From: a bacterium
Lineage (GTDB): Bacteria; Actinomycetota; Acidimicrobiia; Acidimicrobiales; Ilumatobacteraceae
Direction of reading: 5' to 3'
NCBI GenBank assembly: GCA_029977615.1
Contig: JAPOKO010000001.1
Span: 112,043-176,042, forward strand
Length of the DNA stretch: 64,000 nt
Of this stretch, positions 45,363 through 52,928 are shown in pieces. How positions within the stretch are numbered: position 1 is the first letter of the stretch; every line of letters starts with the position of its first letter. Below the pieces are notes generated by a model. That model was not told where the DNA came from, did no database searches, and saw nothing but the letters and a program-made list of their open reading frames with translations. Made by a program: the position numbers and the translations under genes.

Positions 45363-46238
45363 ACCAACTGCCAACAACAGACCGATTGCTAATTGCGCTT
45401 TGCCGGTTGAACCAAGCACAGGAATTAACTCTCTACCGAGCGCTCCAGCCCTAATCGCCTTTAACCCGGGATAAGCAGTTATCAGGCCGATTAGCGCAAT
45501 GAGAACGGTGCGATCCTGTGTACCGATGAGCACGATCAACAGTGTCACGTACAAAAACATGGCGTAGTACAACTTTCTCGTCATGGCATCCCCCATGCGC
45601 ACTGCGAGGGTCAATTTATTCGCATTGGTGTCACTTGGGATATCGCGAAGGTTATTTACAACCAATAAAGCACATGCGAGTAGCCCTACGATGCAGGATG
45701 CAAGAACCGTCTTGACATCAATTGTTTGCGTGATTGCGTACACCGAACCACAAGTTGCAACTAATCCGAAAAATACAAAAACGAACAGCTCACCAAAACC
45801 GAAGTACCCATAAGGCTTTGGCCCTCCCGTGTACAACCAACCAGCAGCAATGCACAGCACGCCTAGCGGTATGAGTAGCAATGACGTAGCTACTGCAATA
45901 AATAGTCCAAATATCGCGGCAACACCAAATGCAATGAACGCTGCTGTCTTCACACTTTTCGCTGGAACTAAACCGGAGCCAACAAGTCTGAGTGGTCCAA
46001 CTCTTTTGGCATCAGTTCCTTTGATGCCGTCCGAATAATCGTTTGCATAGTTCACTCCAACCTGCAGAGCCACGCTGACAATGAGTGCGAAGAAGCCACA
46101 CCACCACAGCTTCCTTGTCTCAACTTCCTGAGAGAGCGCTTGACCAAAGGCAACAAAAACAGGGACAAAGGCTGCGGGCAATGTTCGTGGTCGAGCACCC
46201 AAAATCCATAGTTGAAGGCCACTTGGCTGTTTATCCAT
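45351..46238 (-). CDS. menA: 1,4-dihydroxy-2-naphthoate polyprenyltransferase
   Basis: Membrane UbiA-family prenyltransferase, 295 aa with about eight or nine helices. Diagnostic Asp motif NYANDYSDGIKGTD and second NLRDIPSDTNANK bind the prenyl diphosphate through magnesium. GARPRTLPAA is a family-typical N-terminus. The ATG at 46238 follows GGAGAG and excludes an unlikely leader; divergent from menE. Attaches the polyprenyl chain to form demethylmenaquinone, the substrate of menG. Confidence 0.93.
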   Translation of the reverse strand: MDKQPSGLQLWILGARPRTLPAAFVPVFVAFGQALSQEVETRKLWWCGFFALIVSVALQVGVNYANDYSDGIKGTDAKRVGPLRLVGSGLVPAKSVKTAAFIAFGVAAIFGLFIAVATSLLLIPLGVLCIAAGWLYTGGPKPYGYFGFGELFVFVFFGLVATCGSVYAITQTIDVKTVLASCIVGLLACALLVVNNLRDIPSDTNANKLTLAVRMGDAMTRKLYYAMFLYVTLLIVLIGTQDRTVLIALIGLITAYPGLKAIRAGALGRELIPVLGSTGKAQLAIGLLLAVGLAL

Positions 46239-46265
46239 CTCTCCAGTGTCGCACTTTCGAAGGCC

Positions 46266-46271
46266 TACGCT
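46266..46271 (+). promoter_or_regulatory. Candidate leaderless -10 element (TACGCT) for menE
   Basis: TACGCT, then 7 nt, then an in-frame GTG at 46279. It favours this GTG as the menE start over the ATG at 46273, which lies only 1 nt after the box. Confidence 0.45.
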
Positions 46272-46278
46272 GATGACC

Positions 46279-47391
46279 GTGAATCGCCTAGTTGCATTGG
46301 ATATGCCGGCAAGCATCGAATTTTCCAACCATGTGCGAAATGCATGGGATTCAGGCGACGCGGTATTTCCTATTGACCAGCGGCTCCCTCAAGCCGCAAA
46401 GGAATCTCTCATCAGGCAGTTCAAACCCTCTGTGTTGATTGATGATTCTGGAATTTCAGTAAATCTCCCGAATTCAGAACCAACCGCAGACAACGACGCG
46501 CTGGTTATTGCAACAAGCGGATCAACAGGTGCACCAAAAGGTGTGGTGCATACTCACAACTCCATACGTTCACTACTCAGCATGTCTCAAGCGCGATTGC
46601 AGACCGATTCGTCGACACATTGGCTGTTGTGCCTACCCGTTTCACACGTTGCAGGGTTCAGCATTCTGGCGCGATCCATTCTCTTAGGCAATCCGATCAG
46701 TATTTTTTCCAAATTTGATGAGGCCGAAGTTGTAAACGCAGCGCGCTCAGGGGCAACACACATTTCGTTAGTGCCGACAACATTGCAACGAATTGAACCA
46801 TCCGTTTTCCATACGATCTTGCTTGGTGGCGCAGCTGCTCCTCTGCAACTTCCAGACAATGTGGTTACAACCTATGGTATGACGGAAACGTTTGGTGGAA
46901 TTGCGTACAACGGCGTGCCCCTTGATGATGTAGAAGTACGCATCATCAATGGAAACATTGAACTAAAAACTCCTTCCCTGTTTCGCACATACCGTGGCCT
47001 TGACTCCGCTGAACGCAATACGGATTGGTACATAACTGGAGACAGTGGATCCTTTGTCAATAATGTCATTCGTGTTTTCGGTCGCCGCGACGACATGATC
47101 ATCACCGGTGGCGAAAACGTGTGGCCAATTGCAGTAGAAAAAGTTGTGGCAACTTTTCCCGGCGTAGCGCAAGTTGTTATAAGTGGAATTGACGATGAAG
47201 AATGGGGTCAGCGAGTTACTGCTTGGATAGTTTCGTCAACCGACGTAGCTCCGACACTTGAAAACATTCGTAATCATGTGAAGACTCAATTACCATCGTT
47301 TTGTGCACCGACCGAACTACGAGTGGTCAGGGAAATCCCGACGACCTCACTTGGCAAAGTTGACATCCAAAAGTTGAGGAATTTGAAATAG
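46279..47391 (+). CDS. menE: O-succinylbenzoate-CoA ligase
   Basis: Adenylate-forming (ANL) enzyme activating o-succinylbenzoate, 370 aa, shorter than the usual about 450-480. The adenylation core IATSGSTGAPKGVVHTH, YGMTETFGG, DWYITGDSG, RRDDMIITGGENV and C-terminal lysine in TSLGKVD are present. The N-terminal domain is abbreviated, as in other actinobacterial MenE. ATG 46273 is the alternative start. Its TAG stop overlaps an ATA that may be the start of the next gene. menB and menC are not in the window. Confidence 0.9.
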   Translation: MNRLVALDMPASIEFSNHVRNAWDSGDAVFPIDQRLPQAAKESLIRQFKPSVLIDDSGISVNLPNSEPTADNDALVIATSGSTGAPKGVVHTHNSIRSLLSMSQARLQTDSSTHWLLCLPVSHVAGFSILARSILLGNPISIFSKFDEAEVVNAARSGATHISLVPTTLQRIEPSVFHTILLGGAAAPLQLPDNVVTTYGMTETFGGIAYNGVPLDDVEVRIINGNIELKTPSLFRTYRGLDSAERNTDWYITGDSGSFVNNVIRVFGRRDDMIITGGENVWPIAVEKVVATFPGVAQVVISGIDDEEWGQRVTAWIVSSTDVAPTLENIRNHVKTQLPSFCAPTELRVVREIPTTSLGKVDIQKLRNLK

Positions 47392-48644
47392 ATACCGAGC
47401 AACGTCTACCGAGTAACTACTGGCGCCAGTTCGTAGCCAGCGGAGTCTCCAATGTTGGTGATGGCATGGTGCATGCTGCTGCACCTCTTCTCACTCTTTC
47501 TCTCACCAGCGATGAACGACTAATTGCTGGTGTCAGTTTTTGTGCGATGATTCCATGGCTTGTCTTATCACTCCCTGCGGGTGTGTACATCGATCGATTC
47601 GATCGCAGGAAACTGATGATCACTGCAAACGTCATTCGCGCAATCCTCTTTGGACTAATTGCGTTTTCAGCGGCGACAGGAACGCTTTCCATTTGGACAT
47701 TCATGGCGATTCTCATCGGCGTCGGTTGTTGTGAGGTCATTTTCGACATGTCAGCGCAGGCATTTTTGCCACAAATCGTGCCAGACCACCTGCTGGAAAA
47801 AGCAAACGGCAGGCTTTCAAGCCTTGAACTCATAACAAACACCTTCATCGGTCTTCCACTTGGGGCTTGGGCATTCGTGATTGCTGTCGGCGTTCCATTT
47901 GGTGTCGATGCCGCTTCATTTGCCATTGCTGCCCTACTAGTTGCCAGTATTCGAATTCCATCAGCCGCAGAGCCCGAGATAAGCGACGAGAAACGACGCT
48001 CCAGCTTCAAGGCTGACCTCGCAGAGGGGCTGCAATGGCTGTGGGCCAACAAACTCATTCGTACTTTGGCCATCATGCTTGGCATCACCAATATGACCAC
48101 CATGTTCGGCGATGCAATTTTTGTCAAATATGCCGCGGTTGAGCTTGGAGTAACAGGTCGCGCCTATGGATTTCTGCTTGCTCTCACCGCTGTTGGGTCA
48201 ATCCTTGGCGGTTTGCTTGGTGACAAAATTGCAAAACGTCTTGGTATCGCGCAATCAATCGTCTATTCGTATTTCGTATTTGGATTTGTTGGAGTGATTT
48301 ACTTCTTTATGCCATACGTTTGGGCAGTTGCCATAGCCGCCTCGTTTATGGGACTTGCTGGAACTACATGGAATGTGGTCACGGTTTCGCTACGACAACG
48401 AGTAATTCCAACCGAGTTATTTGGACGTGTAAACAGCGTGTATCGATTTATTGGCACTGGATCAATTGGTATTGGCGCTCTTATCGGTGGCCAGATCGCT
48501 TACTCAACCAACTTGCGCATGCCATTTCTTATTGCAGCAATTCTGGGGATTACCGCGTTAATAATCGGTGGCCCGGTTCTATTTCGAGAACTTCGTAATC
48601 ACATTGCACCTGAAGCGACTCCAGCACCACCATCAATCACATAA
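47388..48644 (+). CDS. MFS transporter (MFS_3 type) with probable ATA start codon
   Basis: Major facilitator exporter, about 418 aa, 11-12 helices, with the DRFDRRK loop after helix 2 and ISRR-type repeats absent. The first standard start codon is ATG 47466, but conserved N-terminal sequence NYWRQFVASGVSNVGDGMV extends upstream in frame without any ATG, GTG or TTG. An ATA at 47388 lies 7 nt after GAGGA and overlaps the menE stop as ATAG, in the manner of an ATGA junction. Use of ATA is inferred; starting at 47466 would cut into helix 1. The substrate is unknown. The end overlaps the convergent SDR gene by 46 bp. Confidence 0.8.
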   Translation: MDTEQRLPSNYWRQFVASGVSNVGDGMVHAAAPLLTLSLTSDERLIAGVSFCAMIPWLVLSLPAGVYIDRFDRRKLMITANVIRAILFGLIAFSAATGTLSIWTFMAILIGVGCCEVIFDMSAQAFLPQIVPDHLLEKANGRLSSLELITNTFIGLPLGAWAFVIAVGVPFGVDAASFAIAALLVASIRIPSAAEPEISDEKRRSSFKADLAEGLQWLWANKLIRTLAIMLGITNMTTMFGDAIFVKYAAVELGVTGRAYGFLLALTAVGSILGGLLGDKIAKRLGIAQSIVYSYFVFGFVGVIYFFMPYVWAVAIAASFMGLAGTTWNVVTVSLRQRVIPTELFGRVNSVYRFIGTGSIGIGALIGGQIAYSTNLRMPFLIAAILGITALIIGGPVLFRELRNHIAPEATPAPPSIT

Positions 48645-49348
48645 GTTTCGCCAGTAATCCAACTGGCTGCATCAGAAGCGAGAAACGTTGCAAGATTGGC
48701 GATATCTTGCGGTTCGCCTAAACGCTTCCGCGGAAGTCGTTTTGCAAGCGAATCGCCATAGTTATCCACCAGCATCTGAGCGAAATCAGTTTTCACCAGA
48801 CCTGGTGCAATACCCACAACCCGTGTGAGCCCTAACTCTCCCGCTAATTGCCTTGTGAGATGAATAAGGGCGGCCTTCGTCAAGTTGTACACACCAAGGC
48901 TTCCTTCGGCTCGAAGTCCACCGACGGATGCGATATTGATCATGACACCCGGATGGTCTTTCATGTGTTGCGACCACACCTGTGAGCACCAAAACAGTGG
49001 ACCTCGAAGGTTCACCTGAAAAGTCTTGTCGAACTGCGACTCACTCACATCAAGAGTTGGTCCGGAGTACGGATTTGTTGCAGCGTTGTTCACAAAGATG
49101 TCGATCTTGCCGAATTGTTCAAGCGTTGCACTCACGCACCTTTGGGCGAATTCGGTGTCACCAGCGTTTCCCGCAATGAATGCGGAGTCTTTTCCAATAG
49201 ACATGGCGGCTTCGCGAAGCGCATCCTCTTTTCGCGAAGTAATCATCACCTTCGCACCAGCATCTGTATACGACTTGGCAATGGCTAAACCAATACCCCG
49301 CGAACCACCGGTGATGAGAGCAACTTTTCCAGAAAGCGAAATGTCCAT
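48599..49348 (-). CDS. Short-chain dehydrogenase/reductase
   Basis: 249-aa classical SDR. TGGSRGIG cofactor loop, VNNAATNPY, catalytic YNLTK and the C-terminal YVIDGGAG are all present. The sequence resembles oxidoreductases in lipid or secondary metabolism; the substrate is unknown. A TATCGT box lies 7 nt upstream of the ATG with no ribosome site. Its last 46 bp overlap the MFS gene on the other strand. Confidence 0.87.
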   Translation of the reverse strand: MDISLSGKVALITGGSRGIGLAIAKSYTDAGAKVMITSRKEDALREAAMSIGKDSAFIAGNAGDTEFAQRCVSATLEQFGKIDIFVNNAATNPYSGPTLDVSESQFDKTFQVNLRGPLFWCSQVWSQHMKDHPGVMINIASVGGLRAEGSLGVYNLTKAALIHLTRQLAGELGLTRVVGIAPGLVKTDFAQMLVDNYGDSLAKRLPRKRLGEPQDIANLATFLASDAASWITGETYVIDGGAGVASGAM

Positions 49349-49355
49349 TCGCCCG

Positions 49356-49361
49356 ACGATA
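49356..49361 (-). promoter_or_regulatory. Candidate leaderless -10 element (TATCGT) for the SDR gene
   Basis: TATCGT on the minus strand, then 7 nt, then the ATG at 49348. It lies in the 17-bp gap after the CNNM gene. Confidence 0.5.
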
Positions 49362-49365
49362 GCCG

Positions 49366-50646
49366 TTATGGCGTTATGGCGCTGATGCGAACTTGCTGAA
49401 TGCGACGGCCGTCCAATGTTTCGGTGCTAATTCGCCATCCGTCAAAATCAACTGATTCGCCTTGCACTGGAACGTGGCCCAACATTCCGAAAATGAAACC
49501 GCCAATGGTGTCGTATTCGGATTCAGGAACTTTCAATTCGAGTTCGTCATTAAGACGAGATATCGGCATTGATCCAATAACGAGATAATCACCATTTGGA
49601 AGTGTCTGTAGTGAGAGATCTTCGTCGTCATGTTCGTCAACGATCTCACCAACGAGTTCTTCCAGACAGTCTTCAAGCGTTGCCAGACCAACGATGATTC
49701 CGTACTCGTCTGCAACCATGACCATGTGGAACTTCTTTGCTTGCATACTTCGCATCAAATCGGCGACCAACTTATTCTCCGGCACAACCTCAACTTGACG
49801 AATGAGATCGGTTATCGGCGAGGCACCGTTGCCTTGACGCTCAGCAATCACCAGGTCTTTCACGTACACAATGCCGACAACATCGTCAACGTCGTCGTCG
49901 TCTTTACGTAGAACTGGGAGTCTGCTGAAACCGTCTTCTACAGCCTTGTCAAGAGCCTGTGTAACCGTGAGATCACTATCGATCAACACCGCATCGGGGC
50001 GCGGAACCATGATCTCGCGAACTACGGTGTCGCCAAATTCAATAATCGACTCAATAAGTTCGCGTTCTTCGTGTTCAATCACGCTCTCCTGCGCTGCTGC
50101 CTCCACTATTCCCAGAAACTCTTGTTCACCGATAAATGGTCCTTGTTTCAGGCCTTCACCCTTCACGATGACGTTGGTGAGTTTGATTAATACTGCTGAT
50201 GCAGCACGCAATGGCCAAAAGCGTACGAGTAAAGAAATTGGGCGGGCCGTTGATGTTGCTCCACGCACAGGATTGAGCACCGCGTAGGTCTTTGGCACTG
50301 CTTCAGCAAGGACAAAGAACAACATCACGTTGATCACCACACCGATGGCAACACCTGCTGCACCAAACAAACGTCCGGACACAATTCCCATCAGTGTTGC
50401 TTGCACGGTTTGACATACGTTCACGGTGAGCAACAACGGGTTCACCCAAAGGGTTGGCTCTGCTGCAAGACGCACCAACGCCTTGCCCGACTTTGCTCCC
50501 TTTTCAGCAAGCGCTGCCGCGCGTGGCTTCGTCATTTGAGACAGGCTCATTTCGGCGAGCGAAAGAAAAATGAGGACCACGAGGATGAGCCCGATGCCGG
50601 CAAGCATCCAATAGTCGATCGCCGTTGGGGTTTGGGCAAACATCAT
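49366..50646 (-). CDS. CNNM/CorC-type CBS-domain membrane protein
   Basis: 426 aa: DUF21/CNNM transmembrane domain (residues about 1-175, four helices with SLAEMSLSQMTKPRA and LAEAVPKTYA), a paired CBS module (IMVPRPDAVLIDSDLTV to LEDCLEELVGEIVDE) and a C-terminal CorC_HlyC domain. The family is implicated in Mg2+/Co2+ handling. It overlaps ybeY by ATGA, giving the conserved phoH-ybeY-CNNM operon. Confidence 0.9.
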   Translation of the reverse strand: MMFAQTPTAIDYWMLAGIGLILVVLIFLSLAEMSLSQMTKPRAAALAEKGAKSGKALVRLAAEPTLWVNPLLLTVNVCQTVQATLMGIVSGRLFGAAGVAIGVVINVMLFFVLAEAVPKTYAVLNPVRGATSTARPISLLVRFWPLRAASAVLIKLTNVIVKGEGLKQGPFIGEQEFLGIVEAAAQESVIEHEERELIESIIEFGDTVVREIMVPRPDAVLIDSDLTVTQALDKAVEDGFSRLPVLRKDDDDVDDVVGIVYVKDLVIAERQGNGASPITDLIRQVEVVPENKLVADLMRSMQAKKFHMVMVADEYGIIVGLATLEDCLEELVGEIVDEHDDEDLSLQTLPNGDYLVIGSMPISRLNDELELKVPESEYDTIGGFIFGMLGHVPVQGESVDFDGWRISTETLDGRRIQQVRISAITP

Positions 50647-51245
50647 TTCTGCTCTATCTCCTGAATATGTCGAAATTGTTCTGGCGCAGCATGACCCCAG
50701 TGAAATGCTTCAAGATGTTTTCTCTCACGAGCATGCATTGCAGCTTCAGCTTCAGGGTTGTCGTGATCGTTTCCCAGAACATGAAGTATTCCGTGAACGA
50801 GAAGTAACGCAAGTTCATCATCGACGGTTCCAGCGTGACGCGGAGCTTGCTCTACGGCGACACTCGGGCAAATGACCACATCGCCTAACAAAAGCGGCAG
50901 ATCCGAAACATCAAGCGGAGACGGCTCAGGACTTTTCGACATCGCTCCAGGGCCAGGTGAGCGAGTTGCCTCAACCGCATCCAACGGAAAAGACAACACA
51001 TCAGTTGCATATGACTTGCCCATGTATTGTGCGTTTAATTCAGTCATCGTCGATGCGTCAATAAACATCACGGTCATTTCCGTCAAACCCTTGACGCCTT
51101 CAGCGCGCAAGACATCAAGAGCAAGTTTCTGCCAACGAGCAAGATCAATCTCAAGATCTTGCTGCTCATCTGCCATAAAAACTTCTGGTTCACCGTCGCC
51201 ACCAACGCGACGCGGTTTAGAAACACCCGGTCGCGATTCAGCCAT
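50643..51245 (-). CDS. ybeY: Endoribonuclease YbeY
   Basis: Metal-dependent RNase for 16S rRNA 3' maturation and ribosome quality control, 200 aa. The zinc-binding motif HGILHVLGNDHDNPE is intact. The core begins at EVFMADEQQDLEIDL, so a start at 51245 adds about 20 residues of basic N-terminal extension; ATG 51176 is the alternative. A Ser/Pro-rich insertion (TRSPGPGAMSKSPEPSP) interrupts the segment before LLLGDVVICP. Overlaps phoH and the CNNM gene, with both couplings conserved in actinobacteria. Confidence 0.93.
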   Translation of the reverse strand: MAESRPGVSKPRRVGGDGEPEVFMADEQQDLEIDLARWQKLALDVLRAEGVKGLTEMTVMFIDASTMTELNAQYMGKSYATDVLSFPLDAVEATRSPGPGAMSKSPEPSPLDVSDLPLLLGDVVICPSVAVEQAPRHAGTVDDELALLLVHGILHVLGNDHDNPEAEAAMHARERKHLEAFHWGHAAPEQFRHIQEIEQK

Positions 51246-52182
51246 GGTTGGGTGTTTGCTTTTCGTATGCAGCAACGATGTCTGCAACGATGCGATGTCG
51301 CACGACGTCTGTTGCATCAAGGTGGACAAAAGTTAGGTCTTTGATACCGGTGAGTACGCGCTCGACTCCAAGTAACCCGCTACGTCCATCTGGCACGTCA
51401 ACCTGAGTGGTGTCACCGGTGACTACAACTTTCGAACCAAAGCCAATTCGCGTGAGGAACATTTTCATTTGCTCTGGCGTTGTGTTTTGTGCTTCATCCA
51501 AGATAACGAAGCTGTTGTTCAACGTGCGACCGCGCATAAATGCAAGCGGCGCTACTTCAACGATCTGTTTCTCAAGGTAGGTCTTCGCAGTTTCTGCGCC
51601 GACCATGTCGTGCAGTGCGTCATACAGCGGACGCAAATATGGATCAATCTTCGCGGTGAGGTCACCTGGCAGGAATCCAAGTCGCTCTCCCGCCTCCACG
51701 GCTGGGCGAGTCAGGATGATTCGTTGAACACGCTTTGTATTCAATGCAAGAACAGCCATCGCTACAGCGAGCCAGCTCTTTCCCGTACCAGCAGGACCAA
51801 TGCCGAATGTTATGACGTTGTCTCTGATTGCTTCTATGTACTTACGCTGACCCGACGTCTTGGCGCGAACGTTTTTTCCGCTACTAGTACGCAGAATGTC
51901 TTCGGTGAGAATAAGGCTTGGCTTTTCGTTTGCCTGGACCATCACGATTGACCTGGAAAGCACTGAGCGATCAAGCGATTCTCCTCGCTGCAACAATGCG
52001 GTGAGTTCTTCGAATAAGCGAGACACAACATCAGATTGAGGGCCAGAAATAGATACTTCATTGCCACGTACACGAATGGCGACATCTTCAAATTCGCCTT
52101 CAATGAACCTCAGGTGCTCATCTCGCTCGCCGAGGAGTCCGCTCATCAGATGTGCGCCGGGCACAACAAACGTGACTGCCAT
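51238..52182 (-). CDS. phoH: PhoH-like ATPase
   Basis: 314-aa PhoH-family P-loop ATPase. An N-terminal KH-like region (about 20-110) precedes Walker A GPAGTGKSWLA, Walker B FVILDEAQNTTPEQMKMFLT and GDTTQVDVP. It is thought to act with YbeY in RNA metabolism. A GGGGG stretch precedes the ATG. It is the first gene of phoH-ybeY-CNNM. Confidence 0.93.
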   Translation of the reverse strand: MAVTFVVPGAHLMSGLLGERDEHLRFIEGEFEDVAIRVRGNEVSISGPQSDVVSRLFEELTALLQRGESLDRSVLSRSIVMVQANEKPSLILTEDILRTSSGKNVRAKTSGQRKYIEAIRDNVITFGIGPAGTGKSWLAVAMAVLALNTKRVQRIILTRPAVEAGERLGFLPGDLTAKIDPYLRPLYDALHDMVGAETAKTYLEKQIVEVAPLAFMRGRTLNNSFVILDEAQNTTPEQMKMFLTRIGFGSKVVVTGDTTQVDVPDGRSGLLGVERVLTGIKDLTFVHLDATDVVRHRIVADIVAAYEKQTPNHG

Positions 52183-52212
52183 ATCGCCCCCAAATCTAGC
52201 GGGGTTTACACG

Positions 52213-52821
52213 CTAAAGAACTGAGTCAGAGAATGAGCTCGGTGCTTGCTCTTCCACTTCCTGACTCTCAACCTTTGAAGGTGAAAAGTCGAGTGCGTAA
52301 TACCTCTGGACGGTGAGCGGCACCAATCGAGCACCACCTACTTGCCGTGCCATTCGATGCATCAATTCGGCTGCACCACCCAACTCGTTTGGCTGGTTGG
52401 ACTCAGGCATGTCAAACACCAACAATGAGCCTTCACGTGCTTCAACCGCCATTGCCTGACGCGCCATAAACATGCTGACGCCCTTTGTGACATATGAAGG
52501 ATCGACAACCGCCCAGACCACATAATGAACCTTGTTGGTGGCAAATTGCTGCGGGTAATTCTTCTTGAAATAATGCTCGCTCAACCAGCGAGTGCGGCGA
52601 ACGTCAGTGGCGATCATGGTCATTGCAACCGGCATGTTGTCTTCCCAGACAACCCACGCGCGATTCGTTGTATCTGAGAGTTGATCGTTGAACTCCATGC
52701 GGTCAAGCATTTCGTGAGTAACAGCTTCTTCTGCTGTGCGCGCATAGGCGCGGGTGTACAGCGTCCACAACTGGTCCTTGAGTACCGAATCGGTAACTGG
52801 AGAGTGGCGGGTAACGAACAT
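52213..52821 (-). CDS. Protein of unknown function, GNAT-like fold
   Basis: 202 aa, soluble, without signal peptide or transmembrane segment. Strand-helix pattern (RAWVVWEDNMPVAMTMIATDV; VHYVVWAVVDPSYVTKGVSMFMARQAMAVEAREG) recalls a GNAT-type acyltransferase, but no clear acetyl-CoA loop (Q/RxxGxG/A) is present. The C-terminal acidic/serine tail looks disordered. It is upstream of phoH by 30 bp on the same strand and divergent from the GGDEF-EAL gene. The function is unknown. Confidence 0.7.
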   Translation of the reverse strand: MFVTRHSPVTDSVLKDQLWTLYTRAYARTAEEAVTHEMLDRMEFNDQLSDTTNRAWVVWEDNMPVAMTMIATDVRRTRWLSEHYFKKNYPQQFATNKVHYVVWAVVDPSYVTKGVSMFMARQAMAVEAREGSLLVFDMPESNQPNELGGAAELMHRMARQVGGARLVPLTVQRYYALDFSPSKVESQEVEEQAPSSFSDSVL

Positions 52822-52915
52822 TTCGGGGGAACTCCAAACAGACCGCTAACGCGGCTTAGGGTTCTCCGCCCTGCGTATAAAGTAACCCATCCTCGGCGCA
52901 CGAAAAGGGATGCTG

Positions 52916-52921
52916 TACCGT
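52916..52921 (+). promoter_or_regulatory. Candidate leaderless -10 element (TACCGT) for the GGDEF-EAL gene
   Basis: TACCGT, then 7 nt, then the GTG start at 52929. There is no ribosome site in the intervening sequence. Confidence 0.5.
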
Positions 52922-52928
52922 TTGCCAA

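Noticed and set aside
50643..51245. Ser/Pro-rich insertion in YbeY as a new domain
   Set aside because: Low-complexity and in a loop known to vary in actinobacteria; the catalytic motif is intact.
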